Program-made: the position numbers and the translations under genes
Part shown: positions 25,236-33,668 of the stretch, in pieces
How the letters are laid out: every line of letters starts with the position of its first letter
Position numbering within the stretch: the first letter of the stretch is position 1
Notes under the pieces: model-generated
What the model saw: the letters and a program-made list of their open reading frames with translations, nothing else
Databases searched by the model: none
Told to the model about the DNA's origin: nothing
Source of the DNA: Caproiciproducens faecalis
GTDB lineage: Bacteria > Bacillota > Clostridia > Oscillospirales > Acutalibacteraceae
NCBI RefSeq assembly: GCF_019448085.1
Contig: NZ_JAGFNZ010000001.1
Location: forward strand, 620,001 to 684,000
Direction: 5' to 3'
DNA: 64,000 nt

Positions 25236-26591
25236 ATGGAACAGACAAGGCACCATTACGGGCTATTCACTACGGTTACCATGATTATCGGTATTTGTAT
25301 CGGCTCCGGAATTTTCTTTAAGAGCGACAATATTCTGAAAGCTACCGGGGGAAGCGTTCCGCTTGGTGTGCTTGTCTTCGTGCTGGGTGCAACCAGCATC
25401 ATTTTCGGCGGACTCTGTATCAGCGAGCTGGCCTCCCGAACAGACCGCCCAGGCGGAATTATCACCTATGTGGAAGAGTTCGCGAGCGAAAAGCTTGCCT
25501 GCGGAATGGGATGGTTCCAGATCTTTGTGTATTTCCCCACCATTGCCGCGGTTGTTTCCTGGGTGGTAGGCATTTATATCTGTCTGCTGTTCGGATGGGA
25601 AGGAAGTCTGGAAAATCAAATGCTGATCGGGTTTCTTTTTTACACCCTCACCTTTGTAATGAACTCCCTGTCCGCCAGACTGGGCGGCGGGTTCCAGAAT
25701 TTTTCCACCATCAGCAAAATGATTCCTCTGGCGATTATCGCGGTTTGCGGCCTGTTTTTCGGGAATCCCGCGAAAGGCTTCCAAAGCATTTCTCCCAGTA
25801 CGCTGGGAGGTGCGGCGTGGCTGTCCGCTATTGGGCCGATTGCCTATTCCTTTGACGGCTGGTCCATTTCCACTTCCATTGCGCCGGAAATCCGCGATTC
25901 CAAAAAGAATCTACCGCGTGCGCTGATTATTGCGCCGATCATTATATTGATTACTTATGTCGCGTATTTTATCGGTGTTTCCAGCCTGCTTGACCCTCAG
26001 AAAATCATAGAACTGCAGGATGCTCATGTTTATATCGTTGCCCAAAACCTGTTCGGCGGTTTTGGCGCGCAGATCATTTTAATCTTCGTCATTCTTGCGG
26101 TAATGGGTACTGCAAACGGCATTGTTCTGGGATATATCCGTCTTCCTTATTCCATGGCCATTCGCGGACAGGGAATGTTCCCGTTTGCCGAAAAGCTGTC
26201 CAAACAGGATGATAAAAACGGGATGCCGGTAAACTCCGCAATTTTCTGTTATGCCATTACCACTTTCTGGGCGGCGATTCATTTTATTACCGTCAAATTC
26301 GGACTGCTCCCCAATTCTGATGTTTCTGAAATTTCCATCGTCATGAGCTATATTTTCTATATCATCCTTTACTACAAGGTTTTTACACTCTATCGCGCGG
26401 GGGAGATCAAAAGTGCTTATAGAGGAGTCGCGGTTCCTGTTTTGGCGACACTCGGATCCCTCTTTATTCTTTCGGGAGGACTGCAGAGCAAGCTGTTTTT
26501 CCTGTACGCCGCGTTCTGCATTCTGGTGGTGCTGTTGGCTCTGTTCTACTACAGGAAGCACCACGCCGATATGTCAGTTGGTACGAAATAA
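25236..26591 (+). CDS. APC-family amino acid permease
   Basis: The protein has 451 residues and about twelve membrane helices. The APC signature of the first helix is IIGICIGSGIFFKSDNIL, followed by FGGLCISELASRTDRPGGIITYVEEF. FDGWSISTSIAPEIRDSKKNLPRAL is the conserved loop after helix 6. It belongs to the LAT-like serine/threonine exchanger branch (SteT-like), which exchanges or imports neutral amino acids. The substrate is an inference. ATG 25236 has GGGGAGA upstream. The gene stands alone between two terminators. Confidence 0.88.
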   Translation: MEQTRHHYGLFTTVTMIIGICIGSGIFFKSDNILKATGGSVPLGVLVFVLGATSIIFGGLCISELASRTDRPGGIITYVEEFASEKLACGMGWFQIFVYFPTIAAVVSWVVGIYICLLFGWEGSLENQMLIGFLFYTLTFVMNSLSARLGGGFQNFSTISKMIPLAIIAVCGLFFGNPAKGFQSISPSTLGGAAWLSAIGPIAYSFDGWSISTSIAPEIRDSKKNLPRALIIAPIIILITYVAYFIGVSSLLDPQKIIELQDAHVYIVAQNLFGGFGAQIILIFVILAVMGTANGIVLGYIRLPYSMAIRGQGMFPFAEKLSKQDDKNGMPVNSAIFCYAITTFWAAIHFITVKFGLLPNSDVSEISIVMSYIFYIILYYKVFTLYRAGEIKSAYRGVAVPVLATLGSLFILSGGLQSKLFFLYAAFCILVVLLALFYYRKHHADMSVGTK

Positions 26592-26637
26592 TTGAGTATG
26601 TCCGGTGAGTACAGCGGGTTATTCATTGTTAAAACAT

Positions 26638-26686
26638 AAAACATGCGCGTTGATTGGGCTTTAGCCCATGTCAATGCGCATGTTTT
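26638..26686. terminator. Long bidirectional terminator between permease and second feoB
   Basis: The arms at 26638-26660 and 26663-26686 (core tgggct / agccca, outer aaaacatgcgc / gcgcatgtttt) form a long stem with A/T ends for both convergent genes. Confidence 0.85.
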
Positions 26687-26741
26687 TATTGTAGGAGATT
26701 ATATGCAAATTGTTTCTTAAACTCATATCAACAGATTTTTG

Positions 26742-28883
26742 CTAAATCAGCCCCAAAAGCCTGACGAAGCTTGCAAAGAGGAAACAGATCACCATGCCGG
26801 TAACGGTGGGAACCGCAAATGAAACAGCCGTCCATTTCCAGCTTTGCGTTTCCTTTCGGATTGTCAGGCAGGTTGTAGAGCACGGCCAGTGCATTAAGGA
26901 GAACAGCATCGTGCATACGGCGGTCATCCAGGTCCACCCGTTATTGAGAAGAAGGGTTTTGAGTTCTTCCAGACTGCTGAACTCCATAATACTGCCCGTG
27001 GACATATACGCCATAATGATAATGGGTACCACAATTTCATTGGCGGGGAATCCCAGGATAAATGCGAGCAGGATCACTCCGTCCAACCCCAGAAGATGTG
27101 CGAACGGGTCAAGAAATGTGGAGCAGCGGAGCAGCAGGCTGATTCCTCCCACATGGATATTTGCCATCAGCCAGATTATCAGTCCGGCAGGTGCGGCCAC
27201 AGCGACCGCCCTGCCCAGAACAAACAGGGTACGGTCGCAGATGGAACGGACGATGACCTTTCCAATCTGCGGCCTGCGGTAGGGGGGGAGTTCCAGCGTA
27301 AAGGAGGAGGGAATTCCTTTCAGAATCGTGACGGACAGAAACTTTGAGATGGCAAATGTCATGAATATGCCCAGAATGATCGTTCCGGTCAGCAGACAGG
27401 TGGAAAAAAAGGACTGAAACGGAGCGGATACGGTCCCGACAAAGAACATGGTAATAATCGCAATCAGGGTGGGGAAACGCCCGTTGCAGGGAACGAAGCT
27501 GTTGGTAATAATGGCAATCAGCCGTTCGCGCGGGGAGTCGATAATCCGGCACCCGGCCACTCCGCAGGCGTTGCACCCGAATCCCATACACATTGTTAAG
27601 GCCTGTTTGCCGCAGGTATGGGCCTTTTTGAAATATTTATCCAGATTGAAAGCAATCCGGGGCAGGTAGCCTAAATCCTCCAGCAGGGTAAACAGCGGGA
27701 AGAAGATTGCCATAGGGGGCAGCATTACCGACACGACCCAGGCAAGTACGCGGTAAATACCCATGACCAGCATGCCGGTAACCCACTCCGGCGCCCCGAT
27801 TTGCTTGAAAAATACGAGCAGAATATCCTGAAAGCGGAACAGAATATCCGAAAGCAATGAGGATGGGTAGTTTGCGCCGGTAATGGTAATGTAAAAAATC
27901 AGCATCAAGAGGAGAATCATGAGCGGATATCCGCTCCATTTGCTGGTTAGAATCCGGTCGATTTTTCTGTCCCTTTCGTTGTAGGTACTGGATTCAAACG
28001 ATACCGCGTCAGCGCAGATTCCTTCCGCGGTAATAATCAGGCAGGACACGATCTGGTCGCGCAGCACCTCGCCGCTCAGCCCATTTTCTTTAAGGAATTG
28101 TCTGGCCTTCCGGATTTTCAGCGCGATGCTCTCTTCCTCCGCTAAGTTAAAGCCCAGATAGTCACTCATGCTTTTTAAAAGGCTTTCGTCACAGTCGATC
28201 AGCTTTAAGGCTGCCCAGCGGGCATTCAGTTTGTCTCCCAGACACGCTTTTACCGCAGGCTCCACAATGGAGATGGCTTCTTCAATCGGCGCGGTGTATT
28301 TCAGCCGGATTGGATTGATGAAATTTTCCGTTTTCAGGCTGCCGACTGTTTCCATCAGCTTTCCCAGTTTTTTTCCGCTCCTGGCCGTAACACCGACTAC
28401 CGGAACGCCCAAATCCTTTTGCAGGCTGCCAAAATCAATATGAATATGCTTCTTTTTGGCTTCATCCATCAAATTGATACAGACCACTACATGATCGGTG
28501 ATTTCAATGGTCTGCAGTACCAGATTCATGTTCCTTTCCAAACAGGTTGCGTCACAGACGACAATGACCGCGTCCGGATTTCCAAAGCAGATGAAGTCCC
28601 GCGCTACCTCTTCTTCGGCGGAATGCGCCATCAGAGAGTATGTACCGGGAATGTCGACCATGATATAATTGGTACCGTCAAAGGAGCATTTTCCCTGCGC
28701 GTTCGTTACGGTTTTTCCAGGCCAGTTGCCTGTGTGCTGGTTCATGCCGGTCAGTGCGTTGAAAACGGTGCTTTTACCTACGTTGGGATTTCCGGCCAGC
28801 GCGATGACTCTGTCATCGGGATTATTTTTGTTTATGGTAAGGCCGGAGTCAATCCACTTGATTCCGGTCGGTTTTGCAGCCAA
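26742..28883 (-). CDS. feoB: FeoB-like ferrous iron transporter (second copy)
   Basis: The protein has 713 residues and forms a distinct branch from the copy at 22930. G1 is GNPNVGKSTVFNALTGMNQH, G3 DIPGTYSLMAHSAEEE and G4 NLMDE. The membrane region has MCMGFGCNACGVAGCRII, with three cysteines in the first Gate instead of one, and GFPANEIVVPIIIMAYM in the second. Start is TTG 28883 because GAAGGAG lies eight bases upstream; an in-frame ATG 13 codons earlier has no site. It lies 91 bp after its own feoA on the minus strand. Transport of another divalent metal is possible. Confidence 0.88.
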   Translation of the reverse strand: MAAKPTGIKWIDSGLTINKNNPDDRVIALAGNPNVGKSTVFNALTGMNQHTGNWPGKTVTNAQGKCSFDGTNYIMVDIPGTYSLMAHSAEEEVARDFICFGNPDAVIVVCDATCLERNMNLVLQTIEITDHVVVCINLMDEAKKKHIHIDFGSLQKDLGVPVVGVTARSGKKLGKLMETVGSLKTENFINPIRLKYTAPIEEAISIVEPAVKACLGDKLNARWAALKLIDCDESLLKSMSDYLGFNLAEEESIALKIRKARQFLKENGLSGEVLRDQIVSCLIITAEGICADAVSFESSTYNERDRKIDRILTSKWSGYPLMILLLMLIFYITITGANYPSSLLSDILFRFQDILLVFFKQIGAPEWVTGMLVMGIYRVLAWVVSVMLPPMAIFFPLFTLLEDLGYLPRIAFNLDKYFKKAHTCGKQALTMCMGFGCNACGVAGCRIIDSPRERLIAIITNSFVPCNGRFPTLIAIITMFFVGTVSAPFQSFFSTCLLTGTIILGIFMTFAISKFLSVTILKGIPSSFTLELPPYRRPQIGKVIVRSICDRTLFVLGRAVAVAAPAGLIIWLMANIHVGGISLLLRCSTFLDPFAHLLGLDGVILLAFILGFPANEIVVPIIIMAYMSTGSIMEFSSLEELKTLLLNNGWTWMTAVCTMLFSLMHWPCSTTCLTIRKETQSWKWTAVSFAVPTVTGMVICFLFASFVRLLGLI

Positions 28884-28974
28884 TCCAATCACTCCTTCAT
28901 GATATTGTTTATGGAAAAGCAATTCTGCAAATGCAAATTTTCAATTGTATTCACAGAATTGCATTTAGTCCGGA

Positions 28975-29211
28975 TTAATTGGCACTAATCATCACGTTTC
29001 TGCTGTCTTCCTGTCTGAGCGCAATTACCGCGCCGCGGATTAAATAGGCAATGGGGTCGCCCGAAGGACTTTTTTGAAGGCATTCGACCTGTGTCCCTTC
29101 AATTAATCCAATATCTTGAAGCCGGCGTCTCATGCTTCCGGTTGAGCTCAGCTTTTTCACAGTGGCGGTTTGACCGACGCTTAGGCTGTTTAACGTACTG
29201 ATTTCATTCAA
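28975..29211 (-). CDS. feoA: FeoA-like protein (second copy)
   Basis: The protein has 78 residues of the FeoA SH3-like family: NSLSVGQTATVKKLSSTG, MRRRLQDIGLIEGTQVECL and DPIAYLIRGAVIALRQED. The start is TTG 29211 with AAGGAGG eight bases upstream. It probably forms an operon with the feoB at 26742. A -10-like TATTAT lies about 45 bp upstream, but no operator like the one at 22622 is seen, so this pair may respond to a different signal. Confidence 0.88.
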   Translation of the reverse strand: MNEISTLNSLSVGQTATVKKLSSTGSMRRRLQDIGLIEGTQVECLQKSPSGDPIAYLIRGAVIALRQEDSRNVMISAN

Positions 29212-29319
29212 TTCAGAAGCCTCCTTGCATTTTGAATGTTTTCTTTCCTCTTACACTATAATATTGGTGAAAATGATTTTTGTACCATTCAAAAGCCGAA
29301 TATTCGTCATGAAACGAAA

Positions 29320-29359
29320 GAAGCAGGGCAGGCAGCCGACCGGCTGCCTGCCCTGCTTC
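29320..29359 (-). terminator. Strong terminator after the Dabb gene
   Basis: The 19-bp arms gaagcagggcaggcagccg (29320-29338) and its complement (29341-29359) enclose only two bases and are followed on the minus strand by a T-rich tail. Confidence 0.8.
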
Positions 29360-29377
29360 TTATTAAGAATGAATCTG

Positions 29378-29671
29378 TTAAATTTCGTAGTCGACGCAGT
29401 CTCTGCCGCAAACGTGTGAGTGGACAATTTGTTTGATGGCAACATGCGCGGGGTGGTTCTGGTACTTATCCTGTGCTTCCTTTGTTGTGAATTCACAGTA
29501 TAAAATCAAGTCAAAAGTACCGCCGTTGTAATTGCGGCCGACTTCAATCCCGGTCAGTCCGTCCACCACGCCCAGCAGTGCTTTGAATCTTTTCTGAAGA
29601 TCATCTGCAACCGCGTCAATGTTTTTCTTGGCTTCTTCTGTCAGTGTCCATAGAACAATGTGTTTTACCAT
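29378..29671 (-). CDS. Dabb (stress-responsive A/B barrel) domain protein
   Basis: The protein has 97 residues forming one ferredoxin-like Dabb domain: MVKHIVLWTLTEEAKKN, LLGVVDGLTGIEVGRNYNGG, DLILYCEFTTKEAQDKYQNH and PAHVAIKQIVHSHVCGRDCVDYE. Members are small cytosolic dimers whose roles range from stress response to small-molecule cyclases; no function can be assigned. It lies 50 bp after the PPC-domain gene on the same strand and could be cotranscribed with the clpB operon. Confidence 0.88.
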   Translation of the reverse strand: MVKHIVLWTLTEEAKKNIDAVADDLQKRFKALLGVVDGLTGIEVGRNYNGGTFDLILYCEFTTKEAQDKYQNHPAHVAIKQIVHSHVCGRDCVDYEI

Positions 29672-29721
29672 CGTAATTCTCCTTATTTGTTATTAGATAA
29701 TATAAAATTAGTTGCTGTGAT

Positions 29722-30141
29722 TTACAGATCAAATAAGTTTAGTCCGGTAACCTCATCCGGTTTCCGTCCCACGGAACCCTTTAAAGTGTGGATAAACATT
29801 TCGCAGGTACCGCTGATTACGGCCTCACTCAGATGGCCGCCAAACGCACGCCCTTTTTCGTCGGCAAAGCTGGCGTGCAGGTGCAGATAACTCTCTCCGT
29901 CTTTTTCGGTTACGTTGCCGACCAATGCGGTCATTTCCATTTCCCCGTCAAAGGTGTTGCTGCAATATTTTTTTTCCTCCACACGGTAAAGGCCCACGAC
30001 CACATGATCCACCGCGCCCAGAGCGGAGATACTGGCGAGTTTTACGTTTTCCTTTTCACAGATAGTTTTGATACTTTGAACAATTTCCTCACCGCGGTCG
30101 ATCCGGGCAACGATTGTGTCCCCAAAAGTCCTGTACATCAT
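29722..30141 (-). CDS. PPC/DUF296 domain protein
   Basis: The protein has 139 residues, one PPC (plant and prokaryote conserved, DUF296) domain. FGDTIVARIDRGEEIVQSIK, ASISALGAVDHVVVGLYRVE, YLHLHASFADEKGRAFGGHL and SGTCEMFIHTL are typical; the His residues in LHLH and GGHL form the family's metal site. In plants the domain joins AT-hook DNA binding, while bacterial single-domain members are trimers of unknown role. Its ATG overlaps the clpB stop by 4 bp, so it is translated with clpB. Confidence 0.85.
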   Translation of the reverse strand: MMYRTFGDTIVARIDRGEEIVQSIKTICEKENVKLASISALGAVDHVVVGLYRVEEKKYCSNTFDGEMEMTALVGNVTEKDGESYLHLHASFADEKGRAFGGHLSEAVISGTCEMFIHTLKGSVGRKPDEVTGLNLFDL

Positions 30142-32762
30142 GATGGCAAATTCCCCGTTTCATTTTCTTTTACCATAAGCTTACCGCCATCATAGTCAAT
30201 TGTCAACGTTGTTTTGGGCTTTAAGTCATGAGAGAGGATGGACTTTGCAATCAAAGTTTCCACCTTGCTCTGAATCAGTCTCTTGAGGGGCCTTGCGCCG
30301 TAGACCGGGTCGTAGCCCTGATCGGCAACATATTCTTTGGCCGCCGGGGTCAGGATAACGTTCAGCTGTTTTTCTTCCAGGCGTTTTTGCAGATCGGCGA
30401 TTAACAGATCCACAATTCGGTCGATTTCCGGTCTTGTCAGCGGTTTGTAAAACACGATTTCGTCCAGACGGTTTAAGAATTCCGGCCGGAACTGCTGCCG
30501 GAGCATGGCTTCAACCTGTGCCTTTGCTTCTTCACTGATCTGGCCGTCCGGCTGAATTCCTTCCAGAATACTGCTGGAACCCAGATTAGAGGTAAGAATG
30601 ATGATGGTATTTTTGAAGTCCACCGTTCTGCCCTGAGAATCCGTGATTCTGCCGTCGTCCAGAACCTGCAGCAGAATGTTGAATACGTCGGGGTGTGCCT
30701 TTTCCACTTCATCGAACAGCACGACGGAGTAGGGGTGACGCCGAACCGATTCGGTCAGCTGGCCGCCTTCCTCGTAGCCGACGTAGCCGGGAGGTGCTCC
30801 GATCAGGCGGGACACGGAGTATTTTTCCATGTATTCGGTCATATCAATGCGCACCATGTTATGCTCGTCGTCGAACAGTGCCTGTGCCAGTGCTTTGGCC
30901 AGCTCTGTCTTGCCTACGCCGGTGGGGCCGAGGAACAGGAACGAACCGATCGGCCGGTTTGGGTCCTGAATACCGGCACGCGAACGGAGAATGGCTTCCG
31001 TCACTTTTTCCACGGCTTCGTCCTGCCCAATCACTCTTTCGTGCAGAATGTCATCCAGCCTGAGGAGTTTTTCGCGTTCGCCTTCCATCAGCTTGGAAAC
31101 CGGAATGCCGGTCCAGCGGCCGATGATTTTCGCAATTTCTTCGTCGGTGACTCTGTCGCGCAGCAGAGAATCGGAAGCCTGCGCCTTTTCCGCAATTTGC
31201 TCCTCCGCTTCCAGCTGCTTGGTCAGCTCGGGAAGCTTGCCGTATTTATATTCAGCGGCTTTGTTCAGGTCATAGCTGCGCTCCGCCTTTTCGATTTCCG
31301 CGTTGACTTTTTCGATTTCCTCACGCAGCCTCTGCACCTTGGAAATGGCCTGTTTTTCGTTTTCCCACTTTGCTTTCATTTCCTTGAATTGTGCGCGCAG
31401 GTCGGCCAGTTCCTTCTGAATTTCTTTCAGATGTTCCTGAGAAAGAGAGTCCGTTTCTTTTTTCAGCGCCGCTTCTTCAATTTCCTGCTGCATGATTTTC
31501 CGGGAAATTTCATCGAGTTCCGTCGGCATGGAGTCGATTTCCGTGCGCACCATTGCGCAGGCCTCATCTACCAGATCAATTGCCTTGTCCGGCAGGAACC
31601 GGTCGGAGATGTAGCGGTTAGACAGGACTGCGGCTGCAATCAGCGCCTGATCCTGAATTTTAACGCCGTGGAAAACCTCGTATCTTTCCTTCAATCCGCG
31701 CAGGATGGAGATGGTGTCCGCAACGCTGGGTTCTTCCACCATGACCGGCTGAAAGCGGCGTTCCAGAGCGGCGTCTTTTTCAATATATTGATGGTATTCG
31801 TTCAGCGTAGTCGCGCCGATACAGTGCAGCTCGCCGCGTGCAAGCATCGGTTTCAAAAGATTGCCCGCGTCCATGGAGCCTTCGGTTTTTCCCGCACCCA
31901 CAATGGTATGCAGCTCGTCAATAAAGAGGATGATTTTACCCTCGCTCTTTTTAACTTCATTCAGGACGGCTTTGAGCCGTTCCTCAAACTCGCCGCGGAA
32001 CTTTGCCCCGGCAATCAGCGCGCCCATGTCCAGAGAAAACAGCTTGCGCTCCTTCAGGTTGTTCGGTACATCGCCGCGCACAATCCGGATGGCAAGGCCT
32101 TCCGCTATGGCGGTTTTGCCCACGCCGGGTTCGCCGATCAGTACAGGGTTGTTTTTAGTCTTGCGGGATAGAATGCGGATGACATTCCGGATTTCGGAAT
32201 CCCTTCCGATGACCGGGTCCAGCTTGTGGTTTTTCGCGAGCTCCACCAGGTCCTGACCGTATTTTGACAGAGAATCATAGGTTTCTTCCGGGCTGTCGCT
32301 TGTCACACGAGTATTGCCGCGCACGGTGGACAGTGCGGTGAGGAAATTGTTCTTATTGATGCCGAAGGTGTTAAAGACAGACTGCACCCCGGAGTTTGGA
32401 TGGTTCAGGATTTCCAGCAGAATATGTTCTACCGAGACATATTCGTCCTTCATGCGTTCGGCTTCCTTTTCCGCGCCGACCAGCGCCGCGTCAACATCCG
32501 CCGAAACGTAGACCTTTCCCGGTTCGCGTCCCGGCCCGGTCACCCCGGGCAGCTTCGCAACCTGCTGCTCTACATTGCGCAGAACCGCTTCCGGCTGAAT
32601 ATCCATCTTTTTGAAAAGCTGGGGGATCAGGCCGTTTTCCTGCGTTAAAAGCGCCTGCAGCAGATGCTCTTCTTCAATCTGCATATTGTTGTGTTCTATT
32701 GCGATGTTTTGCGCTTCCTGGATTGCTTCCAGTGATTTTTGGGTAAATTTTTGAGCGTTCAT
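30138..32762 (-). CDS. clpB: ClpB disaggregase
   Basis: Hexameric Hsp100 ATPase that, with DnaK, pulls apart protein aggregates. The protein has 874 residues, the usual length. Two Clp_N repeats lie in residues 1-145. AAA1 has Walker [16 protein letters not shown] near residue 211 and Walker [11 protein letters not shown]. The coiled-coil M-domain spans about 405-530, which separates ClpB from ClpC/E. AAA2 has [15 protein letters not shown] near 605 and [27 protein letters not shown] precedes the ATG. No CIRCE element is present. It follows an RHH-domain gene by 30 bp, so heat control here may depend on that protein instead of HrcA or CtsR. Confidence 0.95.
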   Translation of the reverse strand: MNAQKFTQKSLEAIQEAQNIAIEHNNMQIEEEHLLQALLTQENGLIPQLFKKMDIQPEAVLRNVEQQVAKLPGVTGPGREPGKVYVSADVDAALVGAEKEAERMKDEYVSVEHILLEILNHPNSGVQSVFNTFGINKNNFLTALSTVRGNTRVTSDSPEETYDSLSKYGQDLVELAKNHKLDPVIGRDSEIRNVIRILSRKTKNNPVLIGEPGVGKTAIAEGLAIRIVRGDVPNNLKERKLFSLDMGALIAGAKFRGEFEERLKAVLNEVKKSEGKIILFIDELHTIVGAGKTEGSMDAGNLLKPMLARGELHCIGATTLNEYHQYIEKDAALERRFQPVMVEEPSVADTISILRGLKERYEVFHGVKIQDQALIAAAVLSNRYISDRFLPDKAIDLVDEACAMVRTEIDSMPTELDEISRKIMQQEIEEAALKKETDSLSQEHLKEIQKELADLRAQFKEMKAKWENEKQAISKVQRLREEIEKVNAEIEKAERSYDLNKAAEYKYGKLPELTKQLEAEEQIAEKAQASDSLLRDRVTDEEIAKIIGRWTGIPVSKLMEGEREKLLRLDDILHERVIGQDEAVEKVTEAILRSRAGIQDPNRPIGSFLFLGPTGVGKTELAKALAQALFDDEHNMVRIDMTEYMEKYSVSRLIGAPPGYVGYEEGGQLTESVRRHPYSVVLFDEVEKAHPDVFNILLQVLDDGRITDSQGRTVDFKNTIIILTSNLGSSSILEGIQPDGQISEEAKAQVEAMLRQQFRPEFLNRLDEIVFYKPLTRPEIDRIVDLLIADLQKRLEEKQLNVILTPAAKEYVADQGYDPVYGARPLKRLIQSKVETLIAKSILSHDLKPKTTLTIDYDGGKLMVKENETGNLPS

Positions 32763-32792
32763 AAAAGGATACCTCCTTGCTCATCTTTTGTG

Positions 32793-33467
32793 TCAGATGA
32801 TAACACTGCTTTTGATATATTGGATGTATTTCTTTTCAAGTGCCGCCAGCGCGTTCCCCGGTTCGTCCAGATGGGAGAAATACAGCTTCATACAGGTGTC
32901 GAAAACATGAATGTAATCCGAAATCGCGGCCGCGATGGCCTCGTTCGTGTGCCGGGCGCTGTCCTGCGGCAGAAGGAACTGCCGGGCGCACCGTCCGGGT
33001 GTAATTTCACAGAAAACCTTTCCGTGGGGGAACAGGGAACCAATGTACTTATTTTCCAGCGTAAACCAGAAATCAAAGAAATCGTTTAAAATCGCGATCA
33101 GTTGGCTGCTCTGTGTCCTCATGGAAACGCGCAGCTCTCCGACAGTTGGTTCGCACGTTCGGTACAGCTCCAACATATAACGGATAGTGGGCTTGTATCG
33201 GTATCTCAGTGCGCTGCGGATAGAAATCATTGCGTCGCTGGGCTGGAGCTGTACCTGAAAGCTTTCCCAGTCGGACATTGTTTGCTCCACACTTTCAAAA
33301 ATATCCCGCATGCGCATTTCCGGGGTGGAGTACGAGCAATATTCTGCCAGAATCTGGTTAATCAGGTTGCTGCGGCTTGTTTTCTTTTCATATGCAATTT
33401 TATCGATCGCGTCTACAACTTCATCAATCAGTACCAGACTGTATACACTTCGTTCCATGAAATTCAT
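32793..33467 (-). CDS. Ribbon-helix-helix N-terminal protein upstream of clpB
   Basis: The protein has 224 residues. The first 45 (SVYSLVLIDEVVDAIDKIAY then KKTSRSNLINQILAEY) look like a ribbon-helix-helix DNA-binding domain: a beta strand, two helices and the turn TSRSN. The remaining 180 residues are mostly helical with many aromatics (NDFFDFWFTLENKYIG, CMKLYFSHLDEPG) and match no family I recognise. ATG 33467 or 33458 may be the start. It opens an operon with clpB and the PPC gene. A repeat around its own promoter suggests autoregulation. Role as a stress regulator of clpB is inferred. Confidence 0.6.
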   Translation of the reverse strand: MNFMERSVYSLVLIDEVVDAIDKIAYEKKTSRSNLINQILAEYCSYSTPEMRMRDIFESVEQTMSDWESFQVQLQPSDAMISIRSALRYRYKPTIRYMLELYRTCEPTVGELRVSMRTQSSQLIAILNDFFDFWFTLENKYIGSLFPHGKVFCEITPGRCARQFLLPQDSARHTNEAIAAAISDYIHVFDTCMKLYFSHLDEPGNALAALEKKYIQYIKSSVII

Positions 33468-33499
33468 TCCAATCTAACATTGTCGATACTTTAATTAAA

Positions 33500-33527
33500 A
33501 TTATATACAGATTATATAATTTGTCAA
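33500..33527 (-). promoter_or_regulatory. Sigma-A promoter of the RHH-clpB-PPC operon
   Basis: On the minus strand TTGACA (33522-33527) and TATAAT (33500-33505) have a 16-bp spacer. It is a near-consensus promoter, so strong repression would be needed to keep clpB low. Confidence 0.8.
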
Positions 33528-33541
33528 TACAATTATATAAT
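33511..33541. promoter_or_regulatory. Inverted repeat around the -35 of the clpB operon, possible operator
   Basis: The perfect 11-bp arms attatataatt (33511-33521) and aattatataat (33531-33541) flank the -35. A further aattatata copy lies at the -10 (33499-33507). Repeated short half-sites are typical for RHH regulators. Confidence 0.5.
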
Positions 33542-33590
33542 ATTAATTGCAAATATTAAAAGCGAAAAATTTTCGATTTCGGAATTTGCA

Positions 33591-33619
33591 TTGTAATTTG
33601 ACGTATTTTGTAGTATTCT
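33591..33619 (+). promoter_or_regulatory. Promoter of the EAL-domain gene
   Basis: TTGTAA (33591-33596) and TATTCT (33614-33619) have a 17-bp spacer, 50 bp before the proposed TTG start. Confidence 0.5.
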
Positions 33620-33668
33620 AAAAGAAACTCATTAATTTTCCATCCTACTGTTGATAGGCGGTGCACGA

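Noticed and set aside
29320-29359. Long GC-rich inverted repeat as a mobile element end
   Set aside because: Single copy, placed right after a gene and followed by T residues; it is a terminator.
30693-32171. A 492-codon plus-strand open frame inside clpB
   Set aside because: It is antisense to a full-length, strongly conserved clpB, has no ribosome binding site and no recognisable domain.
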